Source of the DNA: Saccoglossus kowalevskii
Lineage: Eukaryota > Hemichordata > Enteropneusta > Harrimaniidae
DNA: 20,590 bases
NCBI RefSeq assembly: GCF_000003605.2
Contig: NW_003158226.1
Coordinates: 186,838-207,427, forward strand
Direction: 5' to 3'
Shown here piece after piece: positions 9,985 to 19,623 of the stretch. The number at the start of each line of letters is the position of its first letter. Position 1 is the first letter of the stretch. The position numbers and the translations under genes are program-made. Below the pieces are notes generated by a model, which worked only from the letters and a program-made list of their open reading frames with translations, ran no database searches and was not told the origin of the DNA.

Positions 9985-12900
9985 GCACCTGACGTGTCAC
10001 ATGACCATATAAGCAATTACATTACAGTAACAGCTCAAAAGAAAGCAACATGGCTGTCCTTGGCCAAAATAATACAAGACAGATTTTCAAATTGGCACAA
10101 CTTAGTGGCAGATATTACACAATGATACAAGCAATATACCTTATAAAAATGCAATGAATGTTTCGACTCGACAGTTGATCTCCTCACAAATTGTGCCCTC
10201 ACAGTCACACTTGAACATTGCTTTTGTTTGTTTACAAAGTTACACTACTTTCACAGTAGACTTTTTCACAATAATTGCATGAACAAAACTAGGATTACTA
10301 CTAAACTTTGAATCAGAGATTCCTGAAAGCATTTTGCAAATATGCTACATATACAAAGCATGATGGGTAATTACATTTCCCATGTGTTGGTGCCATGAAA
10401 CAAAAGCTTTTTTTTTTCTGTTCTAGAAATACAATAGAAAACGACAATATAAATACAATGTACTCTCCAAGAATTTGGTAGAGTAAAGATAAAATACATC
10501 TTTAAGTAGAAAAGTTAATGTAACCGGTGTTAGAAATGAGAAGACTAGACAGACCTACATAGAAGTCTAGTAGTTAGGGTGCTAGTAGGATATTTTACAG
10601 ATTGGAATTATGCTTTCTTTAAAAAAAATTATACAAATCTGCAGAGACTGAACAATAACCATGACAGTATTGGAAGCTAAAGCGGCTGTGAAATCTAAAA
10701 CTTGTTAAGGTAGAAAGTTACACAGAAGTAAAAAATATTGTCATTTTCTTAATTTTTCCCTATTTGATATATCATCTAACAAGGATGAATAAAATGAATT
10801 AAGTATATGGGGTCGCTGTACACAGCTTTAGTGAATATAGATTATTACAGTGAAAATACTGTGTTATGTCAGTTGTAAGGCATTTTACCATTGCTTCCTA
10901 TGAAAGGATATATCTAAATAATTTACTCAGTGACATATGGTGAAAAAGAATAAGTATTTTTTTTGAAATGTGTTTTCATTAGTATATGGCAATTATATGG
11001 AAACCGCTGCTGAAATGACATTTCATTCATAATATTTTGCAGTATTTCTAAAAAAAAAAAAAAAAGACTGATAATGACCCAAAAATGTCCCTATAATGTT
11101 GACTAATTCTGAAACGATTAATTATGCACAAATTTTGACATGAAATATCGGCACTGCTATATGCGCTAAAATTAACACATGTCAAAAACACAATGTTGCA
11201 TTCTACCTTAAAATAAGAATGCATATGTAATCATTATCTACCAATACAACAATTTATATTCCTTTGAATGTTTCAGACACAGTAACAAAAATTGCATATA
11301 TTGCCAGACAACTTTTAATTTCATCATTCTGCATTATTTCTTTGTTGTAATATTTTGCAAGTACAAGTTCATGGTTTCCTAGATTCCTTGTTTTGGTAAC
11401 TTTATTTACACTTGAAAATTGATGCAATAATATCAAAATTATCGGCAGAATTTGAACATGTATTTGTTTATGTTGTAGGTTTATAGCTGGCATGTGCATT
11501 GAAGTGACTAACCCCTTACTTTTAGTGCACAGTGCTATACCTGCTAGAACACTCGACACTGAAACCAAATGTATAATTTTTGCATGTTCTCACATCAAAC
11601 TTGTGGATATCGAAAGCTAATGATTTTACACAATGATTATGTAATGCATTAAAAAAAAAATCACCGATATCAAGAACTATAAATTGGAAAGGCAACAATT
11701 CACAATTTGATAAAAAAGGGATTTATTATTGGTTCATGATTTTTTTTTTTCTGGTTTCTGCCAATAAAAAGAAGAAAAAAAAGGCACTCACTGGACGATT
11801 TTTTTGAATGTTTCAAAACCAGCAACAAACATTTTTTTTTCACCTAATGATATTATTTTGATATAACGAAAACTATGAAAGTAAAGAAACTGAGTGACAA
11901 AAACACAGAGGTTTTTTTAAGGTGACAAGTGTGCATAAAGATGGCAAGTGAGCATTACTCTTTTCCATTTTCTCATTCCCATGCCAAAAAGATGACAACC
12001 ATGTCACTACAGCCTTTCAGTCAACAAATTTAGATAAATTTCAGCCTACTGGAAGAAATATAAAACGGTTTCCCTTTCAATAACGCTTGGTTATCCTAAA
12101 ATTGTCTATTTCCAAGCTTTCAGAATAAATATAAGTGATTGTTATCAACAACTGACAGGGAATAATATCAATAGGAATACAGTATGACCAGTTTAAACAT
12201 AATGCTATGAATTATGGGAAGTGTCTTTTATCATACTATCCTTCATAGAGGGACTGTGGACGGTCACACATTTTATATGTGAAAAAATATTATAATGAAT
12301 ATATGGGAAGTTATGACACATGTGTGATAGATTTATTATCAGCGTTTCCATCATACTTATGTACTTACAAACAAATTGCATTTTCTGTGGTATAGTAATA
12401 GACCTACATACACAGTTGTCATTTGAGGCACTTGCATTACAAATACCATGTATACAGTCTACATTTTATTCAGACAGTATTATTTGGTTAGTTTCAGTTC
12501 CATCAGTTAAAAAGTTATCGACATCCAATATTTCTAACTTTTTCTGTTATAAATTCTTAGAAGAATCCACAAAAGTTGCCATTTTCAAACATTTTTTAAA
12601 TTTCAATAGAGCCACAGAATTAGGCAATGAATATTAAGAAAGTATATTGGAAAGTAACTGATTAGAGCAATAGATCTGACATGATCTCAAATACATTCTA
12701 CACATATGGAAGAAATCTGAAAAATAGTTTATACAATAATTAAAACAAACGTCATTACTTCACTCAACATCTCAATAACATTACTGCCCCCCCCCATATG
12801 TAAATGGAATAACCCATCAACAGAAATCCCTGTGATGGATATGTAAAACATACAAAAGACAGCTTCTCTTCAATAAATAACTATTTTAAAAACCAAATTT

Positions 12901-14632
12901 AATAAATATGTACATACACTAATAAAAAAAACCTTGAGATACAAATAATTCTAGCATAAAAACAAAATAATTGCCTATTACAACACTAGATGGCGCTTGT
13001 CAAATTCAAAATATAATTGTCCATTGTACAAAATAAAATTGATGTAACTAATCTCACACTATATACACAATTGTTTGAATCACTTGCAAATGTAACAGCC
13101 TGTAATTAAGTAGAAATGTACGTCCAACCACAACAAAGGCACAAACAAAAGGAGACATAATCAAAAATAACCCAACATCATACTGTAATGTAACTTCATT
13201 TTCATGATACACATAAGATTTTCAGACATAAAATAGCGACATTTCACATCAATTTCATATTTGTCACATAAATACCCTCGAATTCACAAACTTTGAAGAT
13301 TTAATAACGCTTTACGAAAAAGTATGTATCGTAATAACCACCCGCCAATCAAACTCGATCAGATTATATAGCCAACCACTTATTTTGAAAATTAATTATG
13401 AAACATGATAAATATCCCTTGTAATATATGAATATGAATAGTAAATACATATTATTGTAATTTTATCTTTTTCTCATCAATAATAGAATCAGCATTATAA
13501 ACTTTATCATGATTAGTTCCATTCATAATTTATCTATTCCATTTTTCTCCCTCCACAACAGTTCACATTTTCATGTGCCTACGTCTATTATTTTTTGCAG
13601 GACGCTTCAGGTAAACGATGCAGGCTGTCTATTTGGATTTACATGCACGTCCTTATATTGGGGGTAAGCTTGTAAAATCATAGACAAAAAACAGAATTCA
13701 TCCTGACATTCAAAAATCAACAATTCCAAACCAAACAAGAATCTTTCAGTACTGACATTAACCATTGTCCCCCTGACAATTTTTTTATTTATTTTCCTGT
13801 AATTTTTTTTTACTAATTTTGAAGCAAATGGTCAAAATTTCCTAATGACTATCAGATTTTGATCAGAATGTGGAAAAAAATTATGTACAAGATTTATTTT
13901 GTGTAAGGGGATAATAGTTGTGAAGTATAGACAAATTTCCATTCACTGTCAGATGTTACGAAATGTACAAAAGACACCTATCGAATACTGTGGAAGACTT
14001 TATTTTCGCTGGAAATAATTTTCGCTGAAAAGACCTTTTGGGCGTTTTGCTTGGAATTTGAAATATAGGAAAAAAAGTATATTCGCTGGATTTTATTTTC
14101 ACAGAATCATCCCTTCAGCGAAAATACCAAAATTAAATTCCAAGCAAAAATAAAGTATTCTACAGTACCTGCCACAAAAATCAAACAATTTGATTTTGAA
14201 CTTGAGTTTCTCTGCTTTAAAGTTCAAAGTCAAAATGTTTATTTTTCAGAGAGGAATATGGCATATTTACTTAGATCAAAATTGAGTTCATCAAATGTGT
14301 ATTTTTAAGCACGAAGATAACCACAATAATTACTACTGCTACATCTCATCCATTGTTTTGACATCGCTACATTGCTACTATGACCTTTGTCCTGTTTTTA
14401 TGGTCAATTTTGTGCATAATACAGGATCTTGCAGTAAATGGAAAATTGTCAATTGGGTGAAGATTTTTATACAGCACAAGACTTCTTGACAATCGGTCAC
14501 ATTTTTTTGTACCGATTCTGACGTAAAGAATGACAAGATGTGGAACCCGCTTGCAAAGCCGTCATCAAGAATTTAAGACAACTTTCTAAATCACGAAAGT
14601 AATGACTGTCTAGGAACAAAACCTTGTTTTTA
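9985..14632 (-). other. CpG-poor region; possible extended 3' UTR or flank of the ZDHHC gene
   Basis: Nearly 4.7 kb hold no exon that I can support. CpG is sparse, often none in 60 bases, in contrast to the DNA left of about 9,690. Homopolymer A and T runs and a C10 run near 12,786 are scattered through it. Open frames at 11254-11568 (minus) and 12320-12637 (plus) are low-complexity and lack recognised motifs. In invertebrates CpG depletion marks methylated transcription units, so this part may belong to the minus-strand ZDHHC transcript. An unseen separate gene is equally possible. Confidence 0.3.
13988..14165. mobile_element. MITE with imperfect terminal inverted repeats and TA duplication
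   Basis: The left end CTGTGGAAGACTTTATTTTC is mirrored by the right end, whose reverse complement reads CTGTAGAATACTTTATTTTT. Both continue into GCT-GGAA-type sequence with repeated TTTTCGCTG motifs inside. The 178-bp element is flanked by TA on both sides (13986-13987 and 14166-14167), the target duplication typical of Tc1/mariner-type elements. It encodes nothing. A related end is found at 9526-9567, so this is a family rather than a chance palindrome. The superfamily assignment is inferred from the TA only. Confidence 0.75.
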
Positions 14633-17598
14633 GTGAGTCAGTGATTTGTAAGAGATTCAGTGAGTCAGTGATTTGTAAGAGATTCAGTGAGTCAGTGATT
14701 TGTAAGGAATTCAGTGACTCAGTGATTTGTGAGAGATTCAGCAAGTCAGTGATTTGTGAGAGATTCAGCAAGTCAGTGATTTGTAAGAGATTCAGTGAGT
14801 CAGTGATTTGTAAGAGATTCAGCGAGTCAGTGATTTGTAAGAGATTCAGTGAGTCAGTGATATGTAAGAGATTCAGTGAGTCGGTTATTTGTAAGAAAGA
14901 TTCAGTGAGTCGGTTATTTGTAAGGAATTTAATGAGTCAGTGATTTGTAAGGAATTCAACAAGTCAGTGATTTGTAAGGGATTCAGCGAGTCAGTGATTT
15001 GTAAGGAATACAGTGAGTCAGTGATTTGTAAGGAATTCAGTGAGTCAGTGATTTGTGAGAGATTCAGCAAGTCAGTGATTTGTGAGAGATTCAGCAAGTC
15101 AGTGATTTGTAAGAGATTCAGTGAGTCAGTGATTTGTAAGAGATTCAGCGAGTCAGTGATTTGTAAGAGATTCAGTGAGTCAGTGATTTGTAAGAGATTC
15201 AGTGAGTCAGTGATTTGTAAGAGATTCAGTGAGTCAGTGATATGTAAGAGATTCAGTGAGTCGGTTATTTGTAAGGAATTTAATGAGTCAGTGATTTGTA
15301 AGGAATTCAACAAGTCAGTGATTTGTAAGGGATTCAGCGAGTCAGTGATTTGTAAGGGATTCAGCGAGTCAGTGATTTGTAAGGAATACAGTGAGTCAGT
15401 GATTTGTAAGGAATTCAGTGAGTCAGTGATTTGTGAGAGATTCAGCAAGTCAGTGATTTGTAAGAGATTCAGTGAGTCAGTGATTTGTAAGAGATTCAGT
15501 GAGTCAGTGATTTGTAAGGGATTCAGTGAGTCAGTGATTTGTAAGAGATTCAGTGAATCAGTGATTTGTAAGAGATTCAATGAGTCAGTGATTTGTAAGA
15601 GATTCAGTGAGTCAGTGATTTGTAAGATATTCAGTGAGTCAGTTATTTGTAAGAGATTCAGTGAGTCGGTTATTTGTAAGGAATTTAATGAGTCAGTGAT
15701 TTATAAGGAATTCAACAAGTCAGTGATTCGTAAGGGATTCAGCGAGTCAGTGATTTGTAAGGAATACAGTGAGTCAGTGATTTGTAAGGAATTCAGTGAC
15801 TCAGTGATTTGTAAGGAATTCAGTGACTCAGTGATTTGTAAGAGATTCAGTGAGTCAGTGATTTGGAAGGGATTCAGTGATTTGTAAGAGATTCAGTGAG
15901 TCGGTTATTTGTAAGAAAGATTCAGTGAGTCGGTTATTTGTAAGGAATTTAATGAGTCAGTGATTTGTAAGGAATTCAACAAGTCAGTGATTTGTAAGGG
16001 ATTCAGCGAGTCAGTGATTTGTAAGGAATACAGTGAGTCAGTGATTTGTAAGGAATTCAGTGAGTCAGTGATTTGTGAGAGATTCAGCAAGTCAGTGATT
16101 TGTAAGAGATTCAGTGAGTCAGTGATTTGTAAGAGATTCAGTGAGTCAGAGATTTGTAAGGGATTCAGTGAGTCAGTGATTTGTAAGAGATTCAGTGAGT
16201 CGGTTATTTGTAAGAGATTCAGTGAGACAGTGATTTGTAAGAGATTCAGTGAGTCAGTGAATTGTAAGAGATTCAGTGAGACAGTGATTTGTAAGAGATT
16301 CAGTGAGTCAGTGATTTGTAAGAGATTCAGTGAGTCGGTTATTTGTAAGGAATTTAATGAGTCAGTGATTTGTAAAAGATTCAGTGAGTCAGTGATTTGT
16401 AAGGGATTCAGCGAGTCAGTGATTTGTAAGAGTTTCAGTGAGTCAGTGATTTGTAAGGAATTCAGTGACTCAGTGATTTGTAAGGAATTCAGTGACTCAG
16501 TCATTTGCAAGAGATTCAGTGAGTCAGTGATTTGTAAGGAATTCAATGACTCAGTGATTTGCAAGAGACTCAGTGAGTCAGTGATTTGTAAGAGATTTAG
16601 TGAGTCAGTGATTTGTAAGAGATTCAGTGAGACAGTGATTTGTAAGAGATTCAGCGAGTCAGTGATTTGGAAGGGATTCAGTGAGTCAGTGATTTGTAAG
16701 AGATTCAGTGAGACAGTGATTTGTAAGAGATTCAGTGAGTCAGTGAATTGTAAGAGATTCAGTGAGACAGTGATTTGTAAGAGATTCAGCGAGTCAGTGA
16801 TTTGTAAGAGTTTCAGTGAGACAGTGATTTGTAAGAGATTCAGTGAGTCAGTGATTTGTAAGAGATTCAGTGACTCAGTGATTTGCAAGAGATTCAGTGA
16901 GTCAGTGATTTGTAAGAGATTCAGTGAGTCAGTGATTTGTAAGAGATTCAGTGAGACAGTGATTTGTAAGAGATTCAGTGAGACAGTGATTTGTAAGAGA
17001 TTCAGTGAGTCAGTGATTTGGAAGGGATTCGGTGAGTCAGTGATTTGTAAGGGATTCAGTGAGTCAGAGATTTGTAAGGGATTCAGTGAGTCAGTGATTT
17101 GTAAAGGATTCAGTGAGTCAGTGATTTGTAAGGGATTCAGTGAGTCAGTGATTTGTAAGGGATTCAGTAAGTCAGTGATTTGTAAGGGATTCAGTGAGTC
17201 AGTGATTTGTAAGAGATTCAGTGAGACAGTGATTTGTAAGAGATTCAGAGAGTCAGAGATTTGTAAGGGATTCAGTGAGTCAGTGATTTGTAAGGGATTC
17301 AGTGAGTCAGTGATTTGGAAGGGGTTTAGTGAGTCAGTAATTTATGAGGATTCAGTGAGTCAATGACTTGGAAGGAATTCAGTGATTTGGAAGGAATTCA
17401 GTGAAATGGAAGGGATTCAGTGATTTAGAAGGGATTCAGTGAGTCAATGGTGATTTAGAAGGGATTCAGTGAGTCAATGGTGATTTGTAAGGGATTCAGT
17501 GAGTCAATGATGATTTGTAAGGGATTCAGTGAGTCAATGATGATTTGTAAGGGATTCAGTGAGTCAGTGATTTGTAAGGGATTCAGTGAGTCAATGAT
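14633..17598. repeat. 27-bp minisatellite, about 110 copies, with higher-order structure
   Basis: The consensus unit is GTGAGTCAGTGATTTGTAAG followed by AGATTCA. From 14633 to about 17366 units are 27 bp with few exceptions: two 29-bp units (near 14884 and 15904) and a 19-bp unit near 15870. Variants recur in a fixed order, giving a higher-order repeat of 13-15 monomers (351 and 405 bp spacings) in the left two thirds. The right third is nearly monomeric, and the last ~230 bp degenerate into 19-bp and 30-bp units. Because 27 is a multiple of three, one frame stays open on each strand, giving a nonapeptide SVICKRFSE on plus and LQITDSLNL on minus. I do not regard these as genes: there is no start context, splice site or non-repeat coding sequence. 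G outnumbers C about 4:1 on the plus strand. Most units carry TGAGTCA. Confidence 0.97.
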
Positions 17599-17601
17599 GT
17601 T

Positions 17602-17636
17602 TGCATATATTTTACAACTCATTGAAAATATATGCA
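17602..17636. repeat. 12-bp perfect inverted repeat at the minisatellite edge
   Basis: TGCATATATTTT (17602-17613) and AAAATATATGCA (17625-17636) are exact reverse complements separated by 11 bases. The hairpin starts within a few bases of the last minisatellite unit. Confidence 0.85.
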
Positions 17637-18163
17637 GTGAGTGTTATTTTAAATAAGAGACTCATAGCAGAATTTATTTACCCAACCATCCTGGAACAAA
17701 TCAGTTTCAAGAATTTCACAATAAATGGGTTTTCAAATCTTGACATAATTTAGAATGCTTACCTAATTATATTTATTTAATGGCATCCACAATTTGTGGT
17801 TAAACAAAATATGGTGTACTCAAATCATTTATAAATGTTATTATATGCAAATTTGGAAAATCTTGGATTGATATTATGTCAATTGTTTGTATTTTTTTTT
17901 TACTCATTTTTAAAATGTTTACATCAATGTGGTTCTCTGTGGTTATCTAAGATATAAAATACAGTCAGCCACATTTGGAAAATGGAAAAAAGGGCCATCA
18001 CAGTGATGTATGGAGTGTAATAAATAAGTATTAGGTCACCTGCACCAAACTATCCCCTGCTGTGCAATGAAATCTACTACAGAGGGATTACTTGGAAGTA
18101 GCTGATTGGTTCAGGCATTGGAACGTACTAAGTAATAGGGGTGGTAATGCACATTACGGTGGG
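17637..18163 (-). other. Proximal 3' UTR or 3' flank of the ZDHHC gene
   Basis: This is the sequence immediately after the ZDHHC stop codon on the minus strand, before the hairpin and minisatellite. It is AT-rich and contains AATAAA on the minus strand at 17772-17777 and 17674-17679. Either could end a short transcript of about 400-500 nt of 3' UTR. Neither has an obvious strong GU-rich downstream element. No coding signal is seen. Confidence 0.5.
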
Positions 18164-18358
18164 TCAGACATCGTACTGCGGAGGCTGAAGATGTGAAGTT
18201 GTTGATCCTTGGTGGCAGGGAAAAAGCCAAAATATCATGGGGCCACGCCCAAATACCTCCGACAAAAGCACCATTTTTGATTTCCGTACACGAACATAGC
18301 CATTGTTTTTCTTCTGAATTGATTCCACTGCAGTTTCATCATCAAATATTGCTGATAG
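18164..18358 (-). CDS. Terminal coding exon of a ZDHHC-type palmitoyltransferase (ZDHHC3/7/21-like)
   Basis: ZDHHC enzymes are multi-pass membrane S-acyltransferases that move a fatty acyl group from acyl-CoA to cysteines of target proteins, mostly at the Golgi and ER. This exon supplies 64 residues of the cytosolic C-terminal tail and the stop TGA (18164-18166). It begins LSAIFDDETAVE, corresponding to the TTxE-type motif after the last membrane helix (DETxxE in the ZDHHC3/7 group). A basic stretch YVRVRKSK follows, then SEVFGRGPMIFWLFP, matching the conserved VFG...W..P segment of the ZDHHC3/7/21 subgroup. The last residues QYDV resemble a class II PDZ ligand. The acceptor is strong (pyrimidine-rich tract ending CAATTTAG). 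The upstream exon ends in phase 0, so the junction reads CDQ-LSAIF. Subgroup placement is from remembered family patterns and is less sure than the family call. Confidence 0.92.
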   Translation of the reverse strand, partial: LSAIFDDETAVESIQKKNNGYVRVRKSKMVLLSEVFGRGPMIFWLFPCHQGSTTSHLQPPQYDV

Positions 18359-19572
18359 CTAAATTGGAAGAAAAACAAAATTAGTCCTGAATTAATGTTT
18401 GAGGACACAAAATTATGTCACGTCTTTGTGAAAATTATGAACAAAATCTGTCCACCCCGTCAAAGAAATGGTTAAGGATAAATAAAAAATATATTAACAA
18501 TGCAGAGTCTCTATGTTATTTCACTGGTAGTCAATCTCAATGTTCAGTACACAACATAATCAAAGAAAACTTAGAAAGAACTCCCGTGTGCTGTGAAGTA
18601 TTGGAGTCTCATTAAAAATTAGTTAAAAATTTAAGATTAATCTTTCAAACAAGAAGCTTGGCAACTGATATTGGTGTGCTATTTGAGATGCACAACATGA
18701 AAACTATGTGAACCACATTATCAAAATTTAGAAATGTAATACCTAATTTCACAACTGTGGTTTTCAGTGTAATTAACCTGAAGAGAGCATGCATAAGGTA
18801 CCACATTTTTGAAAAACAAAACATCTACCAGTTGAAATTGAACAAAAACTGACAAAGCATGCATAAGATACCACATTTTTAATAAACAAAATGGCCACCA
18901 GACAGCCATCTGTGATTGAATAAGGAAACCACTCCATGAGTTTTGTAACTTGCTATGATCACATTAAAGAAAAACCTGTGGTTACTTTTAACAGCTACTG
19001 GACTTTTACTGAACAGTTATTCGATTAATTTTTCAGCTCGTAACGATAGAATCAGTCAATTTAGCACTGCCAAGTTGGCTATCAGAAAAGATTTTGACAC
19101 AATTTTACTGAAAAGATGAGTTTTTCATTAATATTAATTTATGCAAATGAGATGAATATTTCAACCAATCGTGTCATGCAACTTTGTTGCTCATACAAGG
19201 ACAAGTTATTAATGACACAGTCCCCGTCTTATGGAAACATTAATTGTATGTAACACTGACCTTATCACAAATAATGGCAAGAACAAAATGTCCAAATAGA
19301 ATGGTCTCAACATTAATGACACAGCCCCCATCTTATAGAAAAAATATATGTATGTAACACTGACCTGATCACAAATAATGGCAAGAACAAAAAGTCCAAA
19401 TAGAATGGTCTCAACATTAATGACACAGCCCCCGTCTTATAGAAAAAATATATGTATGTAACACTGACCTGATCACAAATAATGGCAAGAACAAAAAGTC
19501 CAAATAGAATGGTCTCAACATTAATGACACAGCCCCCGTCTTATAGAAAAAATATATGTAAGTAACACTGAC
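18359..19572 (-). other. Last coding intron of the ZDHHC gene
   Basis: A 1,214-bp intron runs from GTCAGT (19567-19572) to the acceptor before 18358. It is AT-rich and very CpG-poor at 18,600-19,020. It contains three extra copies of the upstream exon's end and donor (19208-19519) and a 70-bp-spaced duplication (18786-18902). No further exon is needed, since the coding phases on both sides join directly in a family-typical sequence. Confidence 0.85.
18786..18902. repeat. Two imperfect copies of a ~46-bp segment, 70 bp apart
   Basis: AGCATGCATAAGGTACCACA at 18786 recurs as AGCATGCATAAGATACCACA at 18856. Both continue through a TTTTT stretch and AACAAAA to a final ACCAG. The duplication is intronic with no sign of function. 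The minus-strand open frame across it (18721-18909) is a by-product. Confidence 0.75.
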
Positions 19573-19623
19573 CTGATCACAAATAATGGCAAGAACAAAA
19601 AATCCAAATAGAATGGACTCAAC
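19208..19623. repeat. 104-bp tandem repeat x4 spanning a ZDHHC exon-intron boundary
   Basis: Four units of exactly 104 bp (starts 19208, 19312, 19416, 19520) fill 416 bp. The rightmost unit contains the last 51 bp of the real exon (19573-19623) and 53 bp of intron. The other three are duplicates lying deeper in the intron on the minus strand. Each keeps a GTCAGT donor-like site, at 104-bp steps left of the real one: GATCAG|GTCAGT in two copies and GATAAG|GTCAGT in the most distal. The distal copy (19208-19311) is the most diverged and the inner copies are nearly identical. The array ends precisely where exon-specific sequence (TATCAGG on plus) resumes. Confidence 0.95.

Noticed and set aside
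11254-11568. 104-codon minus-strand ORF
   Set aside because: No motif, no splice context, and composition is typical of AT-rich non-coding DNA.
12320-12637. 105-codon plus-strand ORF
   Set aside because: Composition follows the local AT-rich DNA and no family is recognised. It lies antisense in a region that may be 3' UTR.
14940-17366. Large protein genes encoded by the 27-bp repeat (315 and 468 codons plus, 231 and 327 codons minus)
   Set aside because: A period divisible by three keeps frames open automatically. There is no non-repeat coding sequence, start context or splice support. Noted as a finding but not annotated as CDS.
14633-17598. CRISPR-like array of short direct repeats
   Set aside because: Repeats are directly adjacent with no unique spacers, and the surroundings are eukaryotic. 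It is a minisatellite.
18193-18384. 63-codon plus-strand ORF
   Set aside because: It is the antisense shadow of the ZDHHC terminal exon.
18721-18909. 62-codon minus-strand ORF with an internal sequence repeat
   Set aside because: The apparent peptide repeat simply reflects the 70-bp-spaced intronic DNA duplication, and the flanking ZDHHC exons join without it.
19417-19572. Second hydrophobic exon suggested by the minus-strand open frame continuing past 19573
   Set aside because: It is intron and duplicated exon ends read out of frame, because the 104-bp unit shifts the frame. The real exon ends at the CAG|GTCAGT donor.
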